The notes below the pieces were generated by a model. It was not told where the DNA came from. It worked only from the letters and a program-made list of their open reading frames with translations, and searched no databases. Made by a program: the position numbers and the translations under genes. DNA of 64,000 nucleotides from Phycisphaeraceae bacterium (lineage in GTDB: Bacteria > Planctomycetota > Phycisphaerae > Phycisphaerales > UBA1924): positions 62,001 through 126,000 of the forward strand of contig JAHBXC010000003.1 in NCBI GenBank assembly GCA_019636675.1, read 5' to 3'. Of the stretch, positions 32,364 through 40,999 are shown in pieces (position 1 is the first letter of the stretch; the number at the start of each line of letters is the position of its first letter).

Positions 32364-33464
32364 ATGACCACCGCCGCCCGCGCCCCCGCGCCGGTCTCAC
32401 CCGCGTTCTTCGATGAATTCCGCGCCAACGCCTTCGCCGAGCGCACCCTGCAGCGCATCGTCGACGCCGGCGTCTCGCTCATGACCTCCGTCGGTCATCG
32501 CACGGGGCTCTTCGACGCGATGGCGCACCTCCCGCCCTCCACCAGCGCGCAGATCGCCGCCGCCGCCGACCTCGACGAGCGCTACGTGCGCGAGTGGCTC
32601 GGCTGCATGACCAGCGCGGGCGTCGTCGAGTACGACCCGCGCGCCAAGACCTATTCCCTCCCGGCCGAGCACGCCGCGTTCCTCACGCGCGACGCCTCGC
32701 CCAACAACCTCGCGTGCGTCGCGCAGTGGATCGCCGTCCTCGGACAGGTCGAGGACCAGATCGTCGAGCGCTTCCACGAGGGCGGCGGCCTGCACTACCA
32801 CTGCTTCTGCCGCTTCCACGAAGTCATGGCCGAAGAGAGCGCACAGACCGTCATCGCCGGCCTGCGCGACCACATCCTGCCCCTCGCGCCCGACATGGTC
32901 GCCCTGCTCGAGAAGGGCTGCGACGCGCTCGACCTGGGCTGCGGCAGGGGCCGCGCCCTCATGGCCCTCGCGCAGATGTACCCCAACTCAAGCTTCGTCG
33001 GCTGGGACTTCGAGAAGCCCGCCATCGACGCCGCCACCCGCGAAGCGCAGGAGCGCAACATCACCAATGTGCGCTTCGAGGTGCGCGACGCCGCCGCCGT
33101 CAACGACACCGGCGCGTTCGATGTGATCTTCACCTTCGACGCCATCCACGACCAGAAGCGCCCCGACACCGTGCTCGCCAACATCCGGCGCGCCCTGCGC
33201 CCCGGGGGCGTCTACTTCATGCAGGACATCAAGGCGTCGAGCCATGTCGAGAAGAACCTCGAGAACCCCCTCGCGCCGTTCATCTACACGATCTCGTGCA
33301 TGCACTGCATGACCGTCTCGCTGGGCCAGGGCGGCATGGGCCTCGGCGCCGCCTGGGGACGCGAACTCGCCGAGCAGATGCTCGCCGACGCCGGCTTCGA
33401 CGCGCCCGAGGTCCACGAACTCCCCCACGACCCGCTGAACTACTTCTACATCATGAGGGTGTGA
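32364..33464 (+). CDS. SAM-dependent methyltransferase with N-terminal winged helix (Rv2258c-like)
   Basis: A 366-residue protein. The N-terminal about 90 residues (FFDEFRANAFAERTLQRIVD, VGHRTGLFDAMAHLP, YVREWLGCMTSAGVVEYD) resemble the winged-helix dimerisation domain of Rv2258c-type methyltransferases. The catalytic domain has motif I ALDLGCGRGRALMALAQMYP (from about residue 195), FVGWDFEKPAIDAA, and FDVIFTFDAIHDQKRPDTVLANIRRALRPGG. Substrate unknown, a small molecule being most likely. ATG 32364 is chosen over 32316 because AGGAG lies 8 bases upstream. Confidence 0.88.
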   Translation: MTTAARAPAPVSPAFFDEFRANAFAERTLQRIVDAGVSLMTSVGHRTGLFDAMAHLPPSTSAQIAAAADLDERYVREWLGCMTSAGVVEYDPRAKTYSLPAEHAAFLTRDASPNNLACVAQWIAVLGQVEDQIVERFHEGGGLHYHCFCRFHEVMAEESAQTVIAGLRDHILPLAPDMVALLEKGCDALDLGCGRGRALMALAQMYPNSSFVGWDFEKPAIDAATREAQERNITNVRFEVRDAAAVNDTGAFDVIFTFDAIHDQKRPDTVLANIRRALRPGGVYFMQDIKASSHVEKNLENPLAPFIYTISCMHCMTVSLGQGGMGLGAAWGRELAEQMLADAGFDAPEVHELPHDPLNYFYIMRV

Positions 33465-33469
33465 GGGCG

Positions 33470-33690
33470 GAAGGGAGTGGGGAGCAGGCAGCCGGGAGCA
33501 GGCAGAGCGCAGAATGGTGGCGTGGTACGGCGCAGCCGTGCCACGAGCGAGCGTCTGCGCGCGCGAGTGCGCACCTGCCAGTTCTCCCTCCCCCTGCCCC
33601 CTCCCCCGAGCGGAAGGGGGACACAATCCCTTCCCATTGCCCCCTCCCCCTGCTCCCCACTCCCTACTCCCCACTCCCTACCTTCTTCGA
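33470..33690. repeat. Composite inverted repeat element
   Basis: Left arm GGGAGTGGGGAGCAGG (from 33473). Core GTGGCGTGGTACGGCGC hairpin pairing with GCCGTGCCAC (about 33522-33545). Then GCACCTGCCAGTT and a CCCCTCCCCC-type stretch. Right arm CTGCTCCCCACTCCCT and further CTCCCCACTCCCTA units to about 33690. The right arm runs into the 3' end of the DNA methyltransferase gene. Confidence 0.87.
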
Positions 33691-34614
33691 CTTCCGCCGC
33701 GGCCCGAAGATCGCCGTGCTCTGATTCAGCGCCTCGCCCAGCCGTATCGGCCCCTTCGAGATGCGCTCGAACGCGCTCTTCGCGAGCGTGGGTGAGTACT
33801 CGACGCCGATGCCGACGCGTTTCAGCCCCCGCGCCACCGTCGCCGTCGTGCCGCTGCCGTTGAAGGGGTCGAGCACGACGCTGCCCTCGTTCGAGCACGC
33901 GCGGATCACGCGCTCCAGATACACCTCGGGCAACTGGTTCTCGTGCGCCGGGCGGCGTTCCTTGTTGTTGCCCTGGATGCGCCCCCAGTGCTTGCCGTAC
34001 CACACATCCATGGGCATGCGCATCCCCGCAGGGCCGGTGCCTTCCTTCTTGTTGAAGGTGCGCTCGTCGAAATAGATCGTCGCGCGGTCGCTGGGCTCGA
34101 GGATGTCCTCGGGGTTCCAGATGCGCTTCTCCACCTCGCGGTGCTTCGCGAAGTACAGCGCGTGCACCTTGCTCATGATGAACGAGCCCATCCGGTTCTG
34201 CCCGAACCGGAAGTGCCACACGCACCAGTTGATCATGTGCAGCCCGCGACCCTTCAGGTGCATCACGATCTCGGCGGCGGTGTCGTCGGGGATGTTCACC
34301 CAGATCGCGCCCTTGTCGGAGAGCGCGTCCACGCACACATCGAGCCACTTCTCGGTGAAGCGCAGGTACTCGTCGCGAGGCAGCCCGTCGTGCCAGTCGC
34401 CGTACTTCACCTGCCAGTTGAAGGGCGGGTCGGCGAAGACCAGATCGACCGACTTGCTCGCCGCCTCCGGGATGCGCGGCACCACCTCGCGGCAGTCGCC
34501 CACGAACACGCGCCCCAGCCCGTCGTCGGTGATGAAGGTCGGGTCGAGCAACCCGTCGGCGCGCTCGCGCGCGCGGACAGACTTGCGTGGCTTTGGTTTG
34601 GTCTCGGTCGTCAT
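33664..34614 (-). CDS. Solitary DNA methyltransferase (DPPF type, beta order)
   Basis: A 316-residue N6-adenine or N4-cytosine methyltransferase. The catalytic motif IV DLVFADPPFNWQ (62-65 DPPF) precedes the SAM motif I VVLDPFNGSGTTATVARGL, the order of the beta class that includes CcrM/HinfI-like enzymes. TRD-like sequence lies between. No restriction gene is adjacent, so it is probably an orphan methylase; the recognition site is unknown. Its last residues (VGSGE) and TAG stop are encoded by the CTCCCCACTCCCTA repeat arm. It is convergent with the SAM methyltransferase gene and divergent from the phosphofructokinase gene. Confidence 0.9.
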   Translation of the reverse strand: MTTETKPKPRKSVRARERADGLLDPTFITDDGLGRVFVGDCREVVPRIPEAASKSVDLVFADPPFNWQVKYGDWHDGLPRDEYLRFTEKWLDVCVDALSDKGAIWVNIPDDTAAEIVMHLKGRGLHMINWCVWHFRFGQNRMGSFIMSKVHALYFAKHREVEKRIWNPEDILEPSDRATIYFDERTFNKKEGTGPAGMRMPMDVWYGKHWGRIQGNNKERRPAHENQLPEVYLERVIRACSNEGSVVLDPFNGSGTTATVARGLKRVGIGVEYSPTLAKSAFERISKGPIRLGEALNQSTAIFGPRRKSKKVGSGE

Positions 34615-34759
34615 TGGGGGATTCTCTCCGAACGCGGAGGATAGCGCAAATCGGCCCCACGCGCCACCCGGCCACGAACCCCGCGCAGACCGCTTCCACC
34701 GGCGCGACCCGGGGGTTTGGGGGATTCTCGCCCCGCCCGAAAGCCACTACACTCCCCTC

Positions 34760-35965
34760 ATGCCCACCCCCAATCTCATCGAAGGCAACGCCGTCATCGG
34801 CCAGGGCGGCGGCCCGACCGCCGTCATCAACCAGTCCCTCGTCGGCGTCGTCGAGACGCTGCGCGACCACGGCAGCATCCCCAACATCCTCGGGATGCGC
34901 CACGGCGTGAAGGGCATGGTCAACGGCGACCTGACCAACCTCTCCGAGGTCGACCCCTACACCCTCGAAGAGGTCTCCAAGGCCCCCTCCGCCGCGCTGG
35001 GCTCCACGCGCGACAAGCCCGATGTCGAGTACTGCGCGCGCATCTTCGACACCTGCAAGCGCCACGATGTCCGCTACTTCTTCTACATCGGGGGCAACGA
35101 CTCGTCCGACACCTGCCGCATCGTCAACAAGATCGCCGACGAGGGCTCGTACGAACTCCGCTGCTTCCACATCCCCAAAACCATCGACAACGACCTGCTC
35201 GAGAACGACCACACGCCCGGCTTCCCCTCCGCCGCCCGCTTCGTCGCGTGGGCCTTCGCCGGCGACGACCGCGACAACGCGGCGCTGCCCGGCATCAAGA
35301 TCAACGTCGTCATGGGGCGCCACGCCGGCTTCCTGACCGGCGCCAGCGCCATGGCGCGCACGCGCGAAGGCGACGGCCCGCACCTGATCTATCTGCCCGA
35401 GCGCAAGTTCGACCTCGAACGCTTCGCCGCCGATGTCGACCGCGTGTACACCAAGCACGGGCGCTGCCTCATCGCCGTCTCCGAGGGCATCCAGAACGAG
35501 GACGGGCTCCCCATCGCCGCCGCCCTGTCTGAGCGCGAGCGCGACGCGCACGGCAACATCCAGTTGTCCGGCACGGGCGCGCTGGGCGACATGCTGTCCG
35601 ACTACCTCAAGAAGAAACTCAAGAGCGCCGGGGGCAAGCCGCCGCGCGTGCGCGCCGACACCTTCGGCTATTCGCAGCGCTGCTGGCCCGACGCGTCGCC
35701 TGTCGACGCCTTCGAGTCGCGCCAGTGCGGACGGGCCGCGGCACGCCTCGCGATGTCGGGCGACCTCGACGGCTCCATCGCGATCAAGCGCCTGAGCAAC
35801 GCGCCCTACCGCGCCGAGTTCGTGCGCGTCGATCTCGACCAGGTCGCCGGCAAAACCCGCCACATGCCCGAAGAGTTCATGCGCGGCCACAACGACGTCA
35901 GCGACGCGTTCATCGACTACCTCCGCCCCTTGCTCGGCACGATCCCTTCCTTCGCGCGCCTGTAA
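34760..35965 (+). CDS. pfp: Pyrophosphate-type 6-phosphofructokinase
   Basis: A 401-residue phosphofructokinase. N-terminal AVIGQGGGPTAVINQSL, then FFYIGGNDSSDT (GGND at 111-114), HIPKTIDNDL (139-145), NVVMGRHAGFLTG (185-190) and IYLPERKFD (PER 213-215). ATP enzymes normally have GGDGS and PGTIDND; the replacement by GGND and PKTIDND points to PPi as phosphate donor. The enzyme interconverts fructose 6-phosphate and fructose 1,6-bisphosphate, reversibly if PPi-linked. Monocistronic, with a 145-base upstream gap and a 460-base repeat region after it. Confidence 0.92.
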   Translation: MPTPNLIEGNAVIGQGGGPTAVINQSLVGVVETLRDHGSIPNILGMRHGVKGMVNGDLTNLSEVDPYTLEEVSKAPSAALGSTRDKPDVEYCARIFDTCKRHDVRYFFYIGGNDSSDTCRIVNKIADEGSYELRCFHIPKTIDNDLLENDHTPGFPSAARFVAWAFAGDDRDNAALPGIKINVVMGRHAGFLTGASAMARTREGDGPHLIYLPERKFDLERFAADVDRVYTKHGRCLIAVSEGIQNEDGLPIAAALSERERDAHGNIQLSGTGALGDMLSDYLKKKLKSAGGKPPRVRADTFGYSQRCWPDASPVDAFESRQCGRAAARLAMSGDLDGSIAIKRLSNAPYRAEFVRVDLDQVAGKTRHMPEEFMRGHNDVSDAFIDYLRPLLGTIPSFARL

Positions 35966-35973
35966 GAGAAGAA

Positions 35974-36412
35974 TTCAACGCGGAGGACGCGGAGGGCGCA
36001 GAGAAGAGAGGGGGATGGTGAAGAAGAGAGTCACTGGGTGGCGTGGTGCGGCGCGGCCGTGCCACGAACGCTGATCGTGTAGCCACGACACCGTCTGTTC
36101 TCCGGTCCCCTCGCCCCTCTGGCGAGAGGGCTGGGTGAGGGGTTCCGATCTGACAGTTGCGTTCGTCTGCGCGATCTTCCCGTGTGCCACTTGCCTCATC
36201 ACTCGTGCCTTTCGACGCACACCCCTCACCTGGCTCGCTGCGCTCGCCGTCCTCTCCGCGCAAGCGGGGCGAGGGGGCAAAGAAATGCAGGCGGAATGGA
36301 CACAACAATCAGTTCCCGTGGCACGGCCGCGCCGCACCACGCCACCCCTTCTCTCTGCTCTTCAACCCCTTCCCCTCTCTGCGCCCTCTAGGTCCTCTGC
36401 GGTACATCTCTT
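35974..36412. repeat. Large nested inverted repeat element (about 440 bases)
   Basis: Three pairs of inverted modules are nested. Outer: GCGGAGGACGCGGAGGGCGC (35982 on) with CTCTGCGCCCTCTAGGTCCT (36377 on). Middle: GTGGCGTGGTGCGGCGCGG (36039 on) with CGCGCCGCACCACGCCAC (36329 on). Inner: CTCGCCCCTCTGGCGAGAGG near 36110 with a CTCACC...GGCGAGG stretch near 36225-36275. A GATCTGACAG sequence lies toward the centre. It fills the 463-base gap before the glycosylasparaginase gene; no gene is credible inside. Confidence 0.85.
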
Positions 36413-36428
36413 CCGGTACACTGCGAGC

Positions 36429-37550
36429 ATGGACCACCTCTCCCGCCGGTCGTTTCTCGCTGTTTCCGGTCTGGCCGCCGCGTCGCCGCTGGCGTTTGCA
36501 CAACTCGGCGCCGCCCGCGCGCCCGAGCGTGACGGTGACGAGACGCGCAAGACCGGTCGCGCGCCCATCGCGATCGCGTCGGCGAACGGCGTCCCCGCGA
36601 CGACGCGCGCGTACGAGCTCCTGACGCAAGGGGCGGACCCGCTCGACGCCGCCGTCGCCGGCGTGAAGATCACCGAGGACGACCCCGACGACATGACCGT
36701 GGGCCTGGGCGGGCTCCCCAACGAAGAGGGCGTTGTCGAACTCGACGCATCGGTGATGCACGGGCCGACGCACCGAGCGGGCGCCGTCGCGAGTCTGCGC
36801 AACATCAAGAACCCCGCCGCCGTTGCGAGAGAGGTCGCGCGCCGCACCGACCATGTGCTGCTCGTTGGCGAGGGAGCGCTGCTGTTCGCGAAGCGCATGG
36901 GCTTCCAGGAAGAGAACCTGCTCACCGAGAAGGCGCGCGAGGCGTGGCTGAAGTGGCGCTCGACGCTGAGCCGCGACGACAAGTGGCTGCAGGAGGATGA
37001 GTTTGATCTGGGGAAGGGAGCAGGGAATAGGGAGCAGGGAGCAGGGGGAGGGGGCGCGCACAACATCGACTGGCGCGACGGCGTGCCGTACACCACCGGC
37101 ACCATCCACCTCAGCACGCTCGACGCGAAGGGCAACCTCGCCGGCTGCACCACCACCTCGGGACTCTCGTGGAAACTCCCCGGGCGCGTGGGCGATTCGC
37201 CCATCATCGGCGCGGGGCTCTACACCGACAACGAGGTCGGCTCCGCCGGTGCGACGGGGCGCGGCGAAGCGGTCATCCAGATCTGCGGCGCCCGCACCAT
37301 CGTCATGCGCATGGCCATGGGCGATCACCCCACCGACGCGTGCCTCTACGCCGCCAAAATGATCGCCGACAAAACACGCCTCAAGCGCCTGCAGGATGAC
37401 AAGGGTCGCCCCAACTTCGACGTGAAACTCTACGCGCTGCGCAAGGACGGCGCGTTCGGCAGCGCGTCGATCTTCTCGGGCGGGACACTCGCCGTGTCCG
37501 AGGGCGGGCGTCACCGGCTGGAGCCCGCGGCGTACCTCTACGAGCGATGA
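36429..37550 (+). CDS. N4-(beta-N-acetylglucosaminyl)-L-asparaginase-like Ntn hydrolase
   Basis: A 373-residue exported protein. The N-terminus MDHLSRRSFLAVSG is a twin-arginine (Tat) signal. The mature protein matches bacterial glycosylasparaginase: GADPLDAAVAGVKITEDDPDDMTVGLGGLPNEEGVVELDASVM, and a beta-chain start TGTIHLSTLDAKGNLAGCTTTSGL with the probable autocatalytic nucleophile Thr225, then GRVGDSPIIGAGLYTDNEVGSAGATGRGE. It would cleave the GlcNAc-Asn bond of glycoasparagine after self-cleavage. Residues 195-209 (GKGAGNREQGAGGGG) are encoded by an intergenic-type G-rich repeat, placed just before the autoprocessing site. Confidence 0.88.
   Translation: MDHLSRRSFLAVSGLAAASPLAFAQLGAARAPERDGDETRKTGRAPIAIASANGVPATTRAYELLTQGADPLDAAVAGVKITEDDPDDMTVGLGGLPNEEGVVELDASVMHGPTHRAGAVASLRNIKNPAAVAREVARRTDHVLLVGEGALLFAKRMGFQEENLLTEKAREAWLKWRSTLSRDDKWLQEDEFDLGKGAGNREQGAGGGGAHNIDWRDGVPYTTGTIHLSTLDAKGNLAGCTTTSGLSWKLPGRVGDSPIIGAGLYTDNEVGSAGATGRGEAVIQICGARTIVMRMAMGDHPTDACLYAAKMIADKTRLKRLQDDKGRPNFDVKLYALRKDGAFGSASIFSGGTLAVSEGGRHRLEPAAYLYER
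37011..37055 (+). repeat. G-rich heptamer repeat inserted in frame in the glycosylasparaginase gene
   Basis: 45 bases of GGGAGCA/GGGAATA-class units, 15 codons, between the alpha chain and the nucleophile region. The same units form the arms of the intergenic elements at 60503-60698 and 33470-33690. Confidence 0.87.
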
Positions 37551-37562
37551 CGCACCGGCTAC

Positions 37563-39956
37563 TCAGCGCGCGCTCTCGATGGCGCGCTCGATCCTGCCCC
37601 GGTGCGGCGGGCCCCCCAGCGACGGATCGATCAGGCGCAGTCGCTCGCCCTGCGCGCGGATGGTCGCGCTGCGCGTCCCGTCCGAATTCTGCGCCGAGAG
37701 GATCTCGAGCATGCGCCCCCACGCGAGCCAGTGGAACGCGCGTGTCCTCGGGTCGTCGGGGCGCGTCGCGTTCGACAGTTCGCGATAGGCGCCGAACGCG
37801 CGGGGCTGATCGCCCGCGACGCGCAGCGCCTCGGCGTACTCGGCGAGGAGCTCAGGCACGCGCCCGACGCGCTGCATGACGCGTTCGATGGAGGCGGCGC
37901 TCTCGCGGGCCGCGTCGGCGTCGCCAAGGAACCGCTGGGCGCGCGCGAGCAGCACGCGGTCCCCGTCCGACGCGCCCTCGCGCTGCCCCGAGAGTTCGAC
38001 GAGCGCGCGCCCGAGGGCGGCGGCCACGCGCGCCGTCGCGCGGTGCGATTCGCTGAACGGCTCGCCCTGCGCATCGACCAGCGCGAGCGATTCGACGAGG
38101 CGCGACGCCTCGGCGCGCAGGATCGTCACGGCGCGGGCCGGGTCGGCGTCGGCGAGCCGGGCCGCGGCCCGCATCGCGCCCTGCTCGTCGCCGGTCTGGG
38201 CCGCGGCGCGCACCTCGGCCGCGGCGCGCACGGCGCGGGCGCGTTCGAGCGCCGGCGCGCCGTCCTCGCCTGCGCCGGCGGCGACGCGCTCCAGGTCGGC
38301 CGCTCGCTGCGCGACGCGTCGCTCGTCGCCGGCTCGCTCGGCGAGGGCCAGGCGCAACTCCGCGGCGCGGACGCCCAGCGCGCCGGCGACGACCTTCGCG
38401 AGCGCGTCGTCCGCCTCCTCGTCGCGCCCGCCCGCGGCGAGCAGGCGCCCGAGCTCGAAGCGCCAGGCGTCGGCGCGCGCGTCGCCCGCCGAACGCGGGT
38501 CGTCGAGCGCTGCGCGAAGGGTCCGCTCGTACAGCGCCGCCGCTCGCTCGTCCCCGGGCGAGGCGATGGCGACGCGCTGCGCACTGGCGGTGGCCCCGGC
38601 GATCGCGCCGAACGCGCGCTGATCGTCGGGAAAACGCTGCGCGAAGTCGAGCAGGAGCGCCGCCGCCTCGCGCTGCGCCGCGGCGTCATCGACGCGCTCG
38701 CTGCGCGAGACGCCCAGACGCCAGAGCGCGTCGCCGGCGAAGGGGCCGACCGCTCCCAGGGCCTGCGCGTTGACGCCCGAGCCGGGCAGGAGGATCGCGG
38801 CGCGCAGGGCGTCGTCGTCGCCGGTCTCGCGCGCGAGTGCGCGCATGACGCGCTCGAACGCCGACGCGTCGGACGGCTCGCGCGAGAGCCGCAGCAGCAG
38901 AGGGCCGCCAGACGCCGCCGCCTTCTCGACCAGCAGCGATCGCAGCGCGGGCCCGGGCGCGCCGGCGACGCCGCGCGCCGCGAGGTCGAGGTACGGGCGC
39001 GCCGCGTCGATCGCCCCGGCGCGCAGCGCGTCGGCGTCGGCGAACTCGGCCTGGGCGAGGGCGATGCGCCGGGCGGCGTCGGCGCGCAGGATCGACGCGA
39101 GCGCGTCGGCGCGCTCGATCTCGAGCCACGCGTCGTCGCGGGCGAGCGCGTCGATCTGGCGCAGCGCCTCGCGCGGGCCGTCGGTCTGCGCCGTCGCGAG
39201 GGCGGCGCCCAGCGCCGCTTCGGCCTTCGCGCGGGGCGACTGCGCGATCTGTCTCGCGCCGGTGAACGACACGCGCGCCTCGAGCGCACGCGCCTCCAGC
39301 AGCGACAGGCGAGCCAGGCACAGCAGACGCTGCGCTTCGGCCTCGGCGTTCTCGGCGGCGCCGTGCTCGTCCTCGCGCAGCAGCGATGGCACGGCGCGGA
39401 TGGCCGACGCGGCGACGACGGCGCGCCGGCGCGTCTCGGCGTCGCCCGTCGACAGCGCCAGCGTGATCCCGGCGCGCGAACGCGCCAGCGCCGCGCGCGC
39501 CTCGAGCGCCGGGTCCACGGCGCGGACCGTCTCGCGCGCCTCGTCGAACCGGGCCGCGGCCCGCAGCGCGCGCTGCGAGCCCGCCTCGGCCTGCTCGCGC
39601 ATCGACGAGGTCAGCACGCCAACGCTCGCCGTCGCGAGCAGCCCCTCCCACGCCATCGCGCTCACGATCGATTCGGCCAGTTCGATCGCGTCGCGCACGC
39701 GCGTCTCGGCCGGGGTGTCGCCGCGCTCGAGCCGGTCCTCGAGCGCGTCGATCAGATCGCGCATCGCGTCGAGCCGGTCCTCGCTGCGCAGCGATTCGTC
39801 GCCCACGCGCGCTCTGGCCGCGTCGATGCGCGCCCCCGGCGTGAGCGATTCAAGGGTGCGCGCCGGAGGGGGCCCGGGCTGACCCGGCGCGTGGGGCGCC
39901 AGCGCGAGACCGGCGCACGCGAGCAGGGCGAGTGTCGGGCGGGGACGGGTGGTCAT
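37563..39956 (-). CDS. Large secreted helical (TPR-like) repeat protein
   Basis: A 797-residue protein with a signal peptide (MTTRPRPTLALLACAGLALA, cleavage near APG-QPG) followed by almost wholly Ala/Arg/Glu-rich helical sequence with loose TPR-like periodicity (pairs such as LARARAGITLALSTGDAETRRRAVVAASAI). No catalytic motif. ATG 39956 overlaps the stop of the vWA gene (ATGA), so the two are coupled. Likely a periplasmic scaffold working with the vWA membrane protein, by analogy with BatA/B-type clusters, but this is inference only. Confidence 0.7.
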   Translation of the reverse strand: MTTRPRPTLALLACAGLALAPHAPGQPGPPPARTLESLTPGARIDAARARVGDESLRSEDRLDAMRDLIDALEDRLERGDTPAETRVRDAIELAESIVSAMAWEGLLATASVGVLTSSMREQAEAGSQRALRAAARFDEARETVRAVDPALEARAALARSRAGITLALSTGDAETRRRAVVAASAIRAVPSLLREDEHGAAENAEAEAQRLLCLARLSLLEARALEARVSFTGARQIAQSPRAKAEAALGAALATAQTDGPREALRQIDALARDDAWLEIERADALASILRADAARRIALAQAEFADADALRAGAIDAARPYLDLAARGVAGAPGPALRSLLVEKAAASGGPLLLRLSREPSDASAFERVMRALARETGDDDALRAAILLPGSGVNAQALGAVGPFAGDALWRLGVSRSERVDDAAAQREAAALLLDFAQRFPDDQRAFGAIAGATASAQRVAIASPGDERAAALYERTLRAALDDPRSAGDARADAWRFELGRLLAAGGRDEEADDALAKVVAGALGVRAAELRLALAERAGDERRVAQRAADLERVAAGAGEDGAPALERARAVRAAAEVRAAAQTGDEQGAMRAAARLADADPARAVTILRAEASRLVESLALVDAQGEPFSESHRATARVAAALGRALVELSGQREGASDGDRVLLARAQRFLGDADAARESAASIERVMQRVGRVPELLAEYAEALRVAGDQPRAFGAYRELSNATRPDDPRTRAFHWLAWGRMLEILSAQNSDGTRSATIRAQGERLRLIDPSLGGPPHRGRIERAIESAR

Positions 39957-40999
39957 TCGATGCCAAGCTCTCTGCGTGAGATGAAGCGGTGCCCGCGATC
40001 GGCCGGGCTGGTGGAGCCGAAGGCGCCGTGGCGCGCGCCCAGCTCTTCGAGCAGGCCCTCGGCGTCGGCGTCGAAGAACTCGACGGCGCGGATGCGCACC
40101 GGGCGCCACCCGGTCGATTCGTCGAGCGGGTTGAGCCGCTCGACCTCGGCGAGGAAGCCGGCGGCGGCGCGGGCGCGCTCGTCGCGCGTCATGCCGCGGT
40201 CGGTGATGCCCTTGCTGAGAAGGAAGACCACATCGGGCCGCTTGGTGAGCGCCCAGCGGATGGCGCCGAGCGCCTCCCCGTTGCCGCTGGCGTTCTGACG
40301 CTCGAGCCAGCGCCGGGCGGCGGCCTTGTTGGACTCGGTGGCGAGGGTGAAGCCCTGCCGGTCTTCGAGGTTGGAAGGCGACGCGACGCCCCACCCGCCG
40401 TAGACACCCACGCTGAAGCGCTGCGTCGGCGCGAGCGCGTCGATGGAGCGCGCCACCTCGCGCATCACGATGGGCAGGGCGGCGACCATGGAGCCCGACG
40501 CGTCGACGAGGTAGACGACGCGCTCGGCCTCGCGCTGGCCTCGCACGCCGAACACCGTCGGGGCCGCACGCACCGCGGAGGGCGCCGCCAGCGCGCCCGG
40601 GTCGCTCTGGAGCATCGCCGCGCGCAGGTCGGCGACCGGCGGCGCGTCGAGCGGGGCGGCGGCGGCGACGGCGCGATCCACGAGCGTCGCCGGCGCGAGC
40701 AGGGCGTCGGCGTGGCGCGCGTGCTCGGCGGGGCGCGTGGGCGCAGGGCGGGGCGCGTCGTCGCGAAGGGGTGCGTCGTCGAGGGGCGCGCCCGAGGTCG
40801 CCACCTGCGTCGCGAGCCCGGCCGGGGCCTGCGCCGGGCCGGGCGTGAACCGCTCGGCGCGCGAGAACGCCCCGACCGCGACGCCCAGGCAGACGACGCC
40901 CACATGCACGCCCACGGACGCGGCGAGGGCCATCCCGCTCAGGGAATCGATCCCCAGCGCGGCGCGCAGGCCGGGCTTAGTCCTCGTCGTCCTCGTCAT
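39953..40999 (-). CDS. Membrane-anchored von Willebrand factor A domain protein
   Basis: About 348 residues. One N-terminal membrane helix (MALAASVGVHVGVVCLGVAVGAF), a Pro/Ala-rich linker, then a vWA domain with a MIDAS motif: VVYLVDASGSM (DxSxS), a conserved Thr/Ser region and DVVFLLSKGITD. MIDAS domains bind a metal and a ligand protein. The start is uncertain: ATG 40999 (used, overlaps the DoxX gene end by 23 bases), 40933 at the helix, or GTG 41041. It is translationally coupled to the downstream TPR-like gene. Confidence 0.75.
   Translation of the reverse strand: MTRTTRTKPGLRAALGIDSLSGMALAASVGVHVGVVCLGVAVGAFSRAERFTPGPAQAPAGLATQVATSGAPLDDAPLRDDAPRPAPTRPAEHARHADALLAPATLVDRAVAAAAPLDAPPVADLRAAMLQSDPGALAAPSAVRAAPTVFGVRGQREAERVVYLVDASGSMVAALPIVMREVARSIDALAPTQRFSVGVYGGWGVASPSNLEDRQGFTLATESNKAAARRWLERQNASGNGEALGAIRWALTKRPDVVFLLSKGITDRGMTRDERARAAAGFLAEVERLNPLDESTGWRPVRIRAVEFFDADAEGLLEELGARHGAFGSTSPADRGHRFISRRELGIE

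Noticed and set aside
33446..35890. 814-codon frame on - strand
   Set aside because: It overlaps the DNA methyltransferase in another frame and is antisense to phosphofructokinase.
35974..36412. Insertion sequence
   Set aside because: The nested inverted repeats look IS-like, but there is no transposase frame inside and no clear target duplication could be verified by eye.
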